Positions 39,801 through 47,035 of a DNA stretch of 64,000 bases are shown here, piece by piece. This DNA is from Polaromonas sp. GTDB taxonomy: Bacteria > Pseudomonadota > Gammaproteobacteria > Burkholderiales > Burkholderiaceae_C. The notes below the pieces were generated by a model. The model worked only from the letters and a program-made list of their open reading frames with translations, made no database searches and was not told the origin of the DNA. A program made the position numbers and the translations under genes. Location: NCBI RefSeq assembly GCF_030689685.1, contig NZ_JAUYEY010000052.1:16305-80304 (forward strand), given 5' to 3'. How positions within the stretch are numbered: the stretch's first letter is position 1; every line of letters starts with the position of its first letter.

Positions 39801-40408
39801 CCGGCGAAGTGCTGGGTGAAAACCAGAGCGGCAACATGATGGAGATCGGTTTTCAGCTCTACAACGAGATGCTCAACGAGGCCGTGGCTTCGCTCAAAGC
39901 CGGGCGCGAGCCGGATCTGCTGGCGCCGCTCAATGTCAGCACCGAGATTAACCTGCACGCCCCCGCTTTGCTGCCCAGCGACTACTGCGGCGATGTGCAC
40001 CTGCGCCTGTCCTTCTACAAAAAACTGGCCACGGCCAAAACCACAGCCCAGATCGATGCCCTGCTGGAAGAAATTGTGGACCGTTTCGGTAAGCTGCCAA
40101 CGCAGGCGCAAACCCTGGTTGACGTGCACCGGCTGCGGGTGATCGCCAAGCCTTACGGCGTGGTCAAGGTGGATGCCGCGCCCACGCTGATCAACATCAC
40201 CTTCAAAAAGGACCCGCCCATCGACCCGATGGCCATCATGCATTTGATTCAGAAGAACAAACACATCAAGCTGGCCGGCAACGACAAGCTGCGCATCGAA
40301 CGCGAACTCAAGGAACCCAAGGACCGGGCGCAGATGGTGCGCGATGTCTTGAAGAGTTTGGGAACGCCAAATAATTCAGACACCAAGGCAACAACGCTTG
40401 AAATATAG
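36803..40408 (+). CDS. mfd: Transcription-repair coupling factor
   Basis: Removes RNA polymerase stalled at DNA lesions and recruits UvrA. 1201 residues versus ~1150 in E. coli. Order: UvrB-homology region (FPDWETLPYDTFSPHQDLIS), RNA polymerase-interaction domain (LNVGDPVVHSAHGIGRYKGL), helicase with Walker A CGDVGFGKTEVALRA, DEEHRF box, TATPIPRTLGMAL, STIIETGIDVPTANT, then the TRCF C-terminal domain. Residues ~349-391 (HPSPLPKGEGINGELPPPQA...LPLPLGEGGGEG) are a translated family B double palindrome in the linker after the UvrB-like part, where length is tolerated. ATG 36803 gives the family N-terminus; the long frame upstream is antisense to ispD. Confidence 0.96.
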   Translation: MDLPKLLPGKRYTLPQPTGSADALLLAQLGLKEKTAGRLTAIVTSDAITAQRLIDEMAFFAPELRCALFPDWETLPYDTFSPHQDLISERLATLWRLHASGGQRDRDSGVDLVIVPATTALYRLAPPAFLAGYTFHFKVKQKLDEAKLKSQLTLAGYSHVTQVVSPGEYAVRGGLIDLFPMGSPVPYRVDLFDDEIDSIRTFDPDSQRSLYPVPEVRLLPGREFPMDDAARARFRNRWRELLEGDPTKSRIYKDIGNGVATAGIEYYLPLFFEDTATVFDYLGTEATVVLHGDLEPAFQRFWQDTKDRYRLVKDAPDRPALPPEALFLSTEQFYARANDYAQLALKAGRPHPSPLPKGEGINGELPPPQAEVGIKAELLPLPLGEGGGEGSPYAEFNSLPPLSVVRGAEDPLARLKAHIRNTPQRVLLLAESDGRRESLLDFLRASSLSPPAFDSLEDFQTSPEKLGIATAALNIGFSWLAGDINFVTETELFAAGTVTRRRNRMQEQVSDVEALIKDLSELNVGDPVVHSAHGIGRYKGLVNMNLGQGITEFLHLQYADDATLYVPVSQLQQISRYTGVSADEAPLHRLGSGQWEKAKRKAAEQVRDSAAELLNIYARRAAREGHAFRYSPDDYESFANDFGFEETADQRAAIHAVIQDMISPRPMDRLVCGDVGFGKTEVALRAAFIAITGGKQVALLAPTTLLAEQHYQTLVDRFAKWPVKVAEMSRFRSGKEITAAIKGLADGSIDIVVGTHKLLSQDVKFQRLGLLIIDEEHRFGVRHKEAMKAMRAEVDVLTLTATPIPRTLGMALEGLRDLSVIATAPQRRLAIKTFVRSESNGVIREAVLRELKRGGQVYFLHNEVETIQNRREKLEALLPEARIAVAHGQMPERELEKVMKDFVAQRYNLLLCSTIIETGIDVPTANTIVMSRADKFGLAQLHQLRGRVGRSHHQAYAYLMVPDIEGLTKQASQRLEAIQQMEELGSGFYLAMHDLEIRGTGEVLGENQSGNMMEIGFQLYNEMLNEAVASLKAGREPDLLAPLNVSTEINLHAPALLPSDYCGDVHLRLSFYKKLATAKTTAQIDALLEEIVDRFGKLPTQAQTLVDVHRLRVIAKPYGVVKVDAAPTLINITFKKDPPIDPMAIMHLIQKNKHIKLAGNDKLRIERELKEPKDRAQMVRDVLKSLGTPNNSDTKATTLEI
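37848..37975. repeat. Palindromic repeat family B, double copy inside mfd
   Basis: Two palindromes: CCCTCTCCC 37861-37869 / GGGAGAGGG 37873-37881 and CCCTCTCCC 37939-37947 / GGGAGAGGG 37951-37959, with flanking CACCCTAGCC and GGGGTGAGGGC. In frame with mfd, encoding PLPKGEG and PLPLGEGGGEG peptides. Confidence 0.85.
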
Positions 40409-40455
40409 GTTTTAAAAACTTATAATTGCCTATGTAATTTTTTGGGGGTAGATTC

Positions 40456-40719
40456 ATGGCACAAGTCACAATTTACGTCAAGGAAAGCGCCTTGGAGGCT
40501 GCAAAAATCGCCGCATCAAGGGCAAAAATCTCCGTTAGCCAGTGGTTTGCGCAGTTTGCTGAAGCGCAAGAGCAAAAACAAAAACAAAGTTGGCCTGAGT
40601 TTTTTGCCGAGGTTGATCAGCTTCTACTTCGGGAGCCTGAGGCTTTGGATGGCTGGAACGAGCTTTTGAAAGACCGCTACACCGGGCTTGGTGTTGATGC
40701 GCCTCGGGAATCGTTTTGA
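40456..40719 (+). CDS. Antitoxin of VapBC-type module
   Basis: 87 residues; the short N-terminus reads MAQVTIYVKESALEAAKIAA, a ribbon-helix-helix DNA-binding pattern, and the C-terminus (WPEFFAEVDQLLLREPEALD) is the toxin-binding part. Stop overlaps the toxin start (TTGA). The AT-rich leader (40409-40455) with TATAATTGCC probably holds an autoregulated promoter. Confidence 0.8.
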   Translation: MAQVTIYVKESALEAAKIAASRAKISVSQWFAQFAEAQEQKQKQSWPEFFAEVDQLLLREPEALDGWNELLKDRYTGLGVDAPRESF

Positions 40720-41114
40720 AATACCTGCTCGACACCGACACATTGATCTACGTGTTCAAGCGTGCGGGCAATTGCCTTGAGCGCCTGGAGAACGAGCATG
40801 ACAGCGATATAGCCACCAGCACGATCAATTTATTTGAACTTGAATTTGGCATGGCAAAGTCGTCAAACCAAACACTGATGGCACGTTATGTATCCGCCAT
40901 CAGCGGCCGCTATGCCGTGCTTGGCTTTGATCTTGCAGCCAGCCAGCAAGCAGGCAGGGTCCGCGCGCATCTTCAAGCCAGCGGTTCACCAATAGGTCCC
41001 TATGACGTGCTGATCGCGGGCATCGCATTAACCAATAACCTGACGGTGGTGACTCGCAACGTGCGCGAGTTCTCAAGGGTGCCCCAACTGAAAGTCGAGA
41101 ACTGGTATGACTGA
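40716..41114 (+). CDS. vapC: VapC-family PIN-domain ribonuclease toxin
   Basis: 132 residues. PIN motif acids: Asp6 and Asp8 in MKYLLDTDTLIYVFKR, Glu in STINLFELEFGMA, and Asp in GSPIGPYDVLIAGIAL with VTRNVREFSRVPQLKVENW at the end. VapC toxins cleave specific tRNAs or rRNA. Start is TTG at 40716, overlapping the antitoxin stop. The pair sits between mfd and serB as a small insertion in core genes. Confidence 0.92.
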   Translation: MKYLLDTDTLIYVFKRAGNCLERLENEHDSDIATSTINLFELEFGMAKSSNQTLMARYVSAISGRYAVLGFDLAASQQAGRVRAHLQASGSPIGPYDVLIAGIALTNNLTVVTRNVREFSRVPQLKVENWYD

Positions 41115-41217
41115 CAACGCCCCTGCATTGCATGACGCGCCAGCAGATGGACACATCGCCATCAAACTCCAGCGCGACAAGCATGGCCAGTTTTTCCCCA
41201 AAAGATCAGTCAAATAG
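41107..41217 (+). CDS. 36-residue ORF overlapping the vapC stop
   Basis: ATG at 41107 within the last codons of vapC and TAG at 41215-41217; encodes MTDNAPALHDAPADGHIAIK and a basic end. Its overlap with vapC would allow coupling, but there is no similarity I recognise and it may be chance. A weak hairpin AGGGC/GCCCT follows at its end. Confidence 0.25.
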   Translation: MTDNAPALHDAPADGHIAIKLQRDKHGQFFPKRSVK

Positions 41218-41271
41218 GGCTCTGGCCCTTTCTGCTACTGCGTTAGCAGCTCAAAACCATAGTACCCAAGC

Positions 41272-41982
41272 ATGACTCCGACTGAAACTTCCCCCGGCCT
41301 CGTTGCCAACCTCGCCACGCCTGACCTCAAGCTCAGCGACTTCAAGCTGATTGCCTTCGACATGGACTCGACGCTGATCAACATCGAGTGTGTCGACGAA
41401 ATTGCCGATGCCGCCGGCCGCAAGGCCGAGGTGTCGGCCATCACCGAAGCAGCCATGCGCGGTGAAATTTCCGACTACAAGGAAAGCTTGCGCCGGCGCG
41501 TGGCGCTGCTCAAGGGCGTCAGCGTCGACAGCATGGACGAGGTCTACCACCAGCGGCTCAAGCTCAACCCCGGCGCCGCCGAGCTCGTACATGCCTGCAA
41601 GGCGGCGGGCCTGAAGGTGCTGCTGGTCAGCGGGGGCTTCACCTTTTTCACCGACCGTGTGCGTGACGAACTTGGCATCGACTACACGCGTTCGAACGTG
41701 CTGGAAGTCGAGGACGGCCTGCTGACCGGCCGCATGGTGGGCCAGTCCTGGGGCGACATCTGCGACGGCGAGGAAAAGAAAAAGATGCTGCTGGAAACCT
41801 GCGCCATGCTGGGCATCACGCCGGCACAGGCGATTGCCATGGGCGACGGCGCCAACGACTTGCCAATGATGAGCGTGGCTGGCCTGTCGGTGGCCTACCA
41901 CGCCAAGCCGGCCGTGCGCGCGCAGGCCATGGTCGCCATCAACGAAGGCGGGCTGGACCGGCTGCTGGAAGTGCTCGCCTAA
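41272..41982 (+). CDS. serB: Phosphoserine phosphatase
   Basis: Final step of serine synthesis. 236 residues of the HAD superfamily: motif I LIAFDMDSTLINIECVDEIA (nucleophile Asp in DMDST), motif II LLVSGGFTFFTDRV, motif III/IV IAMGDGANDLPMMSVAGLSV. No ACT domain, as usual for the short form. ATG 41272 follows a partial family C repeat. The ABC exporter begins 3 bp after its stop, so they are probably co-transcribed. Confidence 0.95.
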   Translation: MTPTETSPGLVANLATPDLKLSDFKLIAFDMDSTLINIECVDEIADAAGRKAEVSAITEAAMRGEISDYKESLRRRVALLKGVSVDSMDEVYHQRLKLNPGAAELVHACKAAGLKVLLVSGGFTFFTDRVRDELGIDYTRSNVLEVEDGLLTGRMVGQSWGDICDGEEKKKMLLETCAMLGITPAQAIAMGDGANDLPMMSVAGLSVAYHAKPAVRAQAMVAINEGGLDRLLEVLA

Positions 41983-41985
41983 GCA

Positions 41986-43842
41986 ATGATCCTGCTCAAG
42001 CGTTTCGAGAAACTGCTGCACGCCTATCCCGACGCGGAGCCGGTGTTGCCGCCCAAGGGCTTCATCGCCTTCATCTGGGCCGCCTCGCAAGGCGCGCGCG
42101 GCTACATCCTGCTGCTGGCCGGCCTGTCGGCGACCATGGCGATCTTCGACGCCCTGCTGTTCGCCATGCTGGGGCGCATCGTGGACTGGCTGACCGTCAC
42201 CCCGCCTGCAAACTTCTGGCAGGAGCGCGGCCCCGTGCTGGCGTTGCTGCTGGTCATCGTGCTGGCCAGCGTGGTCGTGGTGGCGCTGCAGACCATCGTC
42301 AAGCACCAGACCCTGGCCATCAACTTCCCGATGCGCCTGCGCTGGAACTTTCACCGGCTGATGCTGGGCCAGAGCCTGTCTTTCTACCAAGACGAATTTG
42401 CCGGGCGCCTGACCACCAAGGTCATGCAGACCGCGCTGGCCGTGCGCGACACGCTGTTTGTCATGGCCGACGTGCTGGTGACCATGGGCGCCTATGTGGT
42501 GACCATGACGCTGCTGGCCGGCTCCTTCGACATGAAGCTGGTGCTGCCCTTCATGGTCTGGCTGGCGCTCTACATGCTGTCGCTGGCCTACTTCGTGCCG
42601 CGCCTGGGCAAGATCGGCAAGCAGCAAGCCGATGCACGTTCGTTGATGACGGGCCGCATCACCGATGCCTACACCAACATCGCCACCGTCAAGCTGTTCT
42701 CGCACACGCATCGCGAGGCCGGTTTTGCACGCGCCGCCATGCTGGACTTCATGAAGACCGGGCATCGGCAGATGCGGCTGGTCAGCCTGTTCGAGATCGT
42801 CAATCACGCGCTGAGCATGGGCCTGATCATCGGCATGGCCGGCACCTCACTGTGGCTGTGGTCCCAAGGCTCGGTCGGCGCAGGGGCGGTGGCGGCGGCC
42901 ACGGCGATGGCACTGCGCCTGCAGGGCATGTCGCACTGGATCATGTGGGAAACCACCAGCTTGTTCGAAAGCGTGGGCACGGTGCAGGACGGCATCAACA
43001 CGCTGTCGCGCGCACGCACCGTCGTCGATGCGCCAAACGCCCGAACGCTCGACGTGCCGCGCGGCGAGATTTGTTTCGAGCAGGTGGAATTCAACTACAG
43101 CGCCAGCGGCCCGCGCGTGATAGCCGGCTTGACGCTGACGGTGCGGCCCGGTGAGAAGATTGGCCTGATCGGGCGCTCCGGCGCCGGCAAGTCCACGCTG
43201 GTCAATCTGCTGCTGCGCTTTCATGACCTCTGCGGAGGCCGCATCCTGATCGACGGCCAGGACATCGCCACAGTCACGCAGGACAGCCTGCGCAGCCACA
43301 TCGGCATGGTCACGCAAGACACCTCGCTGCTGCACCGCTCGGTGCGCGACAACATTGCTTACAGCCGGCCCGGCGCGACCGACGACGATGTGCGGCAGGC
43401 GGCATGCCGCGCCGAAGCCGACGCTTTCATCGCCCACCTGAGCGACCCACACGGCCGCACCGGCTACGACGCGCATGTGGGCGAACGGGGCGTCAAGCTC
43501 TCAGGCGGGCAGCGCCAGCGCATCGCAATTGCGCGCGTGATGCTCAAGGACGCGCCGATTTTGTTGCTTGACGAAGCCACCAGCGCGCTCGACTCCGAGG
43601 TCGAGGTCGCCATCCAGAGCAGCCTGGACACGCTGATGCAGGGCAAGACCGTGATCGCGATTGCGCACCGCCTCTCGACCATTGCCGCGATGGACCGCCT
43701 GATCGTGCTGGACCAGGGCCGTATCGTGGAAGAGGGAGACCACCGCAGCCTGCTGGCCAGCGGCGGCCTGTACGCACGGCTGTGGGCGCACCAGAGCGGC
43801 GGCTTCCTGGCAGAAAGTGTTGAGGAAAAGGAAGCGGTCTGA
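41986..43842 (+). CDS. ABC transporter, fused permease and ATP-binding protein
   Basis: 618 residues: six transmembrane helices in the first ~330 residues (GARGYILLLAGLSATMAIFD, LALLLVIVLASVVVVALQTI, LVTMGAYVVTMTLLAGSF), then an ABC ATPase. Walker A IGRSGAGKSTLVNLLLRF, Q-loop VTQDTSLLHRSV, signature LSGGQRQRIAIAR, Walker B ILLLDEATSALDSE, H-loop IAHRLST. A half-size exporter of the MsbA/multidrug type acting as a homodimer. The substrate cannot be told; coupling to serB is common in Comamonadaceae but unexplained. Confidence 0.93.
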   Translation: MILLKRFEKLLHAYPDAEPVLPPKGFIAFIWAASQGARGYILLLAGLSATMAIFDALLFAMLGRIVDWLTVTPPANFWQERGPVLALLLVIVLASVVVVALQTIVKHQTLAINFPMRLRWNFHRLMLGQSLSFYQDEFAGRLTTKVMQTALAVRDTLFVMADVLVTMGAYVVTMTLLAGSFDMKLVLPFMVWLALYMLSLAYFVPRLGKIGKQQADARSLMTGRITDAYTNIATVKLFSHTHREAGFARAAMLDFMKTGHRQMRLVSLFEIVNHALSMGLIIGMAGTSLWLWSQGSVGAGAVAAATAMALRLQGMSHWIMWETTSLFESVGTVQDGINTLSRARTVVDAPNARTLDVPRGEICFEQVEFNYSASGPRVIAGLTLTVRPGEKIGLIGRSGAGKSTLVNLLLRFHDLCGGRILIDGQDIATVTQDSLRSHIGMVTQDTSLLHRSVRDNIAYSRPGATDDDVRQAACRAEADAFIAHLSDPHGRTGYDAHVGERGVKLSGGQRQRIAIARVMLKDAPILLLDEATSALDSEVEVAIQSSLDTLMQGKTVIAIAHRLSTIAAMDRLIVLDQGRIVEEGDHRSLLASGGLYARLWAHQSGGFLAESVEEKEAV

Positions 43843-43870
43843 GCCAGTTGCCACCAGTGATTTGGATGGC

Positions 43871-43918
43871 TCTCACCCGCGCCCTTGGGGAGACGGGTGG
43901 GGTGGGGTGGGGTGAGGG
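43871..43918. repeat. Degenerate family B-like repeat after ABC exporter
   Basis: TCTCACCCGCGCCCTTGGGG is followed by a GGGTG run (GGGTGGGGTGGGGTGGGGTG) and AGGGA. It has the flanks of family B but lacks a clean stem; the GGGGT iterations may form a G-rich structure on the plus strand. Confidence 0.45.
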
Positions 43919-44004
43919 ATTAGAGCGTTCCGACTGTCATGAGTTTTGAAATGCTCAATAAAGTCAATTTTCTTATCGATTTCTGAGTCAAAAGAGCCAG
44001 AGGC

Positions 44005-44400
44005 TCAGATCTGCCGTTCAGGTTGATTTTTGCTGGTTTCTGCAATGCAGTAGGCAAAAAATTCGTCGAGCTCGTTGGACTTGTCGAACACCGCGTCGGC
44101 GCCCAGCGCCAGACTGCGTTCCCGAATAGCGGCGGTTGCGTAGTTTGTCAGCACCACCACTTTTTGGTACGGTTCACGCTGCTGGCAACCCGCCAGCACA
44201 CCCATGCCGCTGCCTTCCTGAAGAAACATGTCCACAACCGCCAATTGCCACTGCCCATCGTGCACGGTCAGCCAGCGCGTGGCATCGGCCTCGGTCGCAG
44301 CGTGGCCAACCACCTTGACCATGGCGATTTCCGTCAGCGTCTCGATCAGATTCTCAAGAATTGTCTGGTTGTCTTCGACAAGGTAAGTGATGAGTGCCAT
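44005..44400 (-). CDS. Stand-alone response regulator receiver protein
   Basis: 131 residues, receiver domain only. Acid pocket ITYLVEDNQTILENL, phospho-acceptor Asp57 in LAVVDMFLQEGSGMG, Thr/Lys switch in VVVLTNYATAAIRERS and ADAVFDKSNELDEF. No output domain, so it probably acts by protein contact. No kinase gene is nearby. A ~55-bp gap separates it from the small gene upstream on the same strand. Confidence 0.9.
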   Translation of the reverse strand: MALITYLVEDNQTILENLIETLTEIAMVKVVGHAATEADATRWLTVHDGQWQLAVVDMFLQEGSGMGVLAGCQQREPYQKVVVLTNYATAAIRERSLALGADAVFDKSNELDEFFAYCIAETSKNQPERQI

Positions 44401-44454
44401 GAGGTATCCAATCTTTTTTTATCAACACATTGCTTGCCGAATTGACAGGCTTTT

Positions 44455-44658
44455 TTAATTGGGGAGCGCCGCGCACTGCTCGAAGTGAGCAGCCTTCAAT
44501 CTCGCATGGGCTGCATCCAGCGCCTCAAACGCCGCGTCAATCGCCGCCTGGTTGCGAACCGGTGCGCGCAGCAGCATGTCGTAAGTGGCACGCAGAAAGT
44601 CGTAGTCAGCCAGCGCAACCGTGGGCCGTAGAGTGGATGTGATGACGTGTGCCTGCAT
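44455..44658 (-). CDS. Small protein, paralogue of 44988-45188 product
   Basis: 67 residues, helical: VALADYDFLRATYDMLLRAP, AAIDAAFEALDAAHARLKAA. It shares with the neighbour at 44988-45188 the pattern ALADYD-x2-RA-x-Y-x3-L followed by A-x-D-x-AH-x-R-x-K-x-A, so the two arose by duplication. Function unknown. The family A repeat lies between the two copies. Confidence 0.65.
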   Translation of the reverse strand: MQAHVITSTLRPTVALADYDFLRATYDMLLRAPVRNQAAIDAAFEALDAAHARLKAAHFEQCAALPN

Positions 44659-44779
44659 GTGCGTCTCCGGTTAATCTCCTGAAGGGCGAGCATTGCGCCA
44701 CCCAACATATTTTTAGTTTGCGAACGCTTGTTTGCTGGCGCCATAGGCCAACTCAAGCTATGCGTGTCGGAGATTGCCT

Positions 44780-44948
44780 CTAGGAGCCTGGGCGGCAGAA
44801 GGCGTCGAAGCGAGAAGTGGCCCCGGCGAAGACAGTTTTTGCCGGGTTTGCAGCCTCATAGCCGTAGCTATGGGGCAAAAAGCCCGTGAAAAATGGACCG
44901 TCGCGGCCGCTTTGCAGCCGACGTTCCTTCTGCCGCCCAGGCTCCTAG
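44780..44948. repeat. MITE-like repeat family A, intact copy (169 bp)
   Basis: Perfect 23-bp terminal inverted repeats (44780-44802 and 44926-44948), each starting CTAGGAGCCTGGGCGG, enclose a 123-bp interior that can fold further (GCAGCCTCATAGC / GCTATGGGG region). No coding capacity. It matches 16069-16238 in inverse orientation. It explains most of the 329-bp gap 44659-44987; the rest shows nothing notable. Confidence 0.88.
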
Positions 44949-44987
44949 CAGCCTGAAAAACCATGCAAGCGGCGCCGGCAAGACCGC

Positions 44988-45188
44988 TTACAAGGGCCGC
45001 AGATGAGTGGGGGCGTCATGGTCGCCCATGGCCTGCTTGAAGCGGGTATGGGCTTCGTCCATGGCCACCATGGCAGCGTTGACGGCTTTGTCATCCGGCG
45101 GGGCCATGCTTAAAAACTTCATGTAGTCGGCGCGCGCCTCGTCATAGTCGGCCAGCGCTTGTTGGGCATCGGGCATGTTGGCGCGCAT
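44988..45188 (-). CDS. Small protein, paralogue of 44455-44658 product
   Basis: 66 residues, helical: QQALADYDEARADYMKFLSM, AVNAAMVAMDEAHTRFKQAM. Same pattern as the 44455-44658 product. It follows the 56-codon ORF by 15 bp on the same strand, suggesting a small operon 45588-44988. Function unknown. Confidence 0.65.
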   Translation of the reverse strand: MRANMPDAQQALADYDEARADYMKFLSMAPPDDKAVNAAMVAMDEAHTRFKQAMGDHDAPTHLRPL

Positions 45189-45203
45189 GGCGGCAGTACA
45201 GTA

Positions 45204-45374
45204 CTAGAGCGCAGGTTGAACCATGCCAGGGTCTTCCGGTCGCGCCAGAGGCGGCACCGGGCCCAGGTCGGGCTCGACCGGCAGTTCAGCCGGGTTGTGA
45301 GCTGGCTTGCCGCCAGGCGGAGCAGAGAGACCGTCGCCGGGCTCAGTGAAGCGGGTGGGCAGGGCGGCGCTCAT
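45204..45374 (-). CDS. Proline-rich 56-residue protein
   Basis: MSAALPTRFTEPGDGLSAPP and a similarly Pro/Glu-rich remainder ending in GMVQPAL; probably disordered. ATG at 45374 is 4 bp after the stop of the preceding small membrane-protein ORF and its TAG is 15 bp before the next gene. This tight spacing on one strand is the main support. No family recognised. Confidence 0.5.
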   Translation of the reverse strand: MSAALPTRFTEPGDGLSAPPGGKPAHNPAELPVEPDLGPVPPLARPEDPGMVQPAL

Positions 45375-45378
45375 GGAC

Positions 45379-45588
45379 TCAAATCACCGCGATCAAGGCC
45401 GGGGTCGGCAGATCTGCGGTCACCAGCGCCGCAGCCGCAGCCACGCTGACCGATACCGCAGACGCATAGGCAAGCACGGCCGGCACCCAGGGGTGAAGTC
45501 GCTGCCGCAACGAATGCCGCGAAGGCGCAGACAGCGCGCTGTCAACAGTTGTTGAGGAAATACCGAGATCGGATGCGGGTATGGTCAT
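45379..45588 (-). CDS. Small membrane protein, unknown
   Basis: 69 residues from ATG 45588 (MTIPASDLGISSTTVDSALS): a polar first half, then a hydrophobic stretch of ~30 residues (VPAVLAYASAVSVSVAAAAA and onward) that can form one transmembrane helix, possibly two. An upstream in-frame start at 45675 would extend it to 98 residues. First gene of a probable operon of three or four very small genes. No family recognised. Confidence 0.5.
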   Translation of the reverse strand: MTIPASDLGISSTTVDSALSAPSRHSLRQRLHPWVPAVLAYASAVSVSVAAAAALVTADLPTPALIAVI

Positions 45589-45730
45589 GAACAAAGCCTC
45601 TGAAGATAACCTCATGGTGCCTTGCAAGGCGTCAAACAGCCATAGGCCAAGGCGAGTTGCTGATGTCGGCGACAACCGACAAGCGCTCTACCTTTAACCC
45701 TGACACGCCGGTTGCAGCCGTCGTTGCGCG

Positions 45731-46354
45731 CTAAAACTTGGGGATACGCAGGGTTTTGCTCAGCATCAGCGTGCCGGACAGGACAAACAGCAGGGCTAAG
45801 GGATGCAGCATCCACGGCCCCAGTTGCCACACGCCGCCATAAAGCTGCTCACCGAGGTTACCTTGCCAGGCGGCAAAGGCCAATATCGCCGTCAGCAACA
45901 CACTGGTGGGGATGGGTGTTCCCTCGAAATAGGCCACCTTGGCAGCGCCCTGCGAGAGTGTCTCGGCGGTGACGTTGTAGCGCGCCAGCCGGCTAACGCC
46001 GCAGCACACAAAATAAATCAACGCGATCCAGTCCCAGCCGCCGCGCATGCCGGCCGCAAAGGCCAGCGCTGCAGGCGCCACGCCGAAGGAGATGATATCG
46101 GCCAGCGAGTCAAGCTCGCGCCCGAGTGCCGAATGCTGGTTGCGCCAGCGCGCCACGCGGCCGTCGAGCACATCAAAAATAAAGGCGGCAGGCGCCATGA
46201 TGGCCGCAGCATAGAAAAAGAACTTCAGCCCTTCCACGGCATACAACATGGCCAGAAAAACGCCTGCAACGCCGCAAGCGGCGTTGCAAAGCGTCAAGAA
46301 GTCCGCCAGGTGAAAACCCCGCAGCATGGAAAAGTGTTTGGGCTGTTCGGTCAC
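45731..46354 (-). CDS. pssA: CDP-diacylglycerol-serine O-phosphatidyltransferase
   Basis: Integral membrane enzyme making phosphatidylserine, precursor of phosphatidylethanolamine. The CDP-alcohol phosphatidyltransferase signature is intact: DVLDGRVARWRNQHSALGRE followed by LDSLADIISFG, i.e. D-x2-DG-x2-AR-x8-G-x3-D-x3-D. Four to six further hydrophobic segments follow. The start is uncertain: GTG 46354 (MTEQPKHFSMLRGFHLADFL) fits the family N-terminus but has no clear ribosome binding site. ATG 46456 would add 34 Arg/Cys-rich residues and overlap the upstream gene by 53 bp; ATG 46327 would shorten it by nine. Confidence 0.9.
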   Translation of the reverse strand: MTEQPKHFSMLRGFHLADFLTLCNAACGVAGVFLAMLYAVEGLKFFFYAAAIMAPAAFIFDVLDGRVARWRNQHSALGRELDSLADIISFGVAPAALAFAAGMRGGWDWIALIYFVCCGVSRLARYNVTAETLSQGAAKVAYFEGTPIPTSVLLTAILAFAAWQGNLGEQLYGGVWQLGPWMLHPLALLFVLSGTLMLSKTLRIPKF

Positions 46355-46403
46355 AGGTGCGGGATTTGGTTGAAGCTGCTCAACGGCAATCCGTCGTGGG
46401 CGA

Positions 46404-46883
46404 TTATTTCGCCGGCGCCGGCATGATGAGCACCGGGGCATTGGTCTTGGGCTCAATGCGCACCGACGTGGCGCCCGCCGGGACCACCACGGTCTCTACC
46501 TCGCGAATCACACCGCCGCCAGCCACACTGCCTTGCGTGTTGCCATAACCCATGACGCGCGCCTCACAGGCGGTGCGGTCTTCGCCGGTCAACACTTCAC
46601 AGCGCTGGCGGGCATTGGCTTCAAACTGCGAGCCGCTGTTGTTGAGCTTGCCACTGCGTTTTTCAGCGGCAGCGTTGTTGGTCTCGCGCAGGCATGTCGC
46701 CTGGTCCTGTTGGGTACGCCCGGTCATGCAGGCCTCACGCTCCTTCTGGGCATTGCCGGAAGCGTCGATGCCGGTGGTTCCGGTGGCGGTAATCGGCACC
46801 TGCGCCACCGCGACGCCGGAAACCATCAACAGGGACAGGCCCATGCCGGCTAATACGCGGGGGAATTTTGAAAAGGTGTTCAT
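46404..46883 (-). CDS. Secreted protein of unknown function
   Basis: 159 residues from ATG 46883 with AAGGAG about 8 bases upstream. Signal peptide MNTFSKFPRVLAGMGLSLLM...GVAVAQ, cleavage near residue 28. Mature part has four cysteines in a patterned region (KEREACMTGRTQQDQATCLR, NARQRCEVLTGEDRTACEAR) that probably form two disulfides, then a Val-rich end. This cysteine pattern occurs in small periplasmic proteins of Burkholderiales; no function known. Confidence 0.8.
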   Translation of the reverse strand: MNTFSKFPRVLAGMGLSLLMVSGVAVAQVPITATGTTGIDASGNAQKEREACMTGRTQQDQATCLRETNNAAAEKRSGKLNNSGSQFEANARQRCEVLTGEDRTACEARVMGYGNTQGSVAGGGVIREVETVVVPAGATSVRIEPKTNAPVLIMPAPAK

Positions 46884-47035
46884 GCTCAAGCTCCTTGGCC
46901 ATTTAAAGATGCTTGAGTCTAGGAAGGCAGCGCAGCCGGGCATTGAGAGCATTCATCGCCGCTGCGGGGGTTCAGGCACCCGACCCCCTGTAGGACAGGT
47001 CTTTCACAGGCAAAGCGGCGCCGTGCCGGAGAGAT

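Noticed and set aside
38360..40264. 634-codon minus-strand open frame
   Set aside because: It is antisense to mfd and has the amino-acid composition of a shadow frame in GC-rich DNA.
41251..42807. 518-codon minus-strand open frame
   Set aside because: Antisense to serB and the ABC exporter, very rich in His and Gln, with no recognisable domain.
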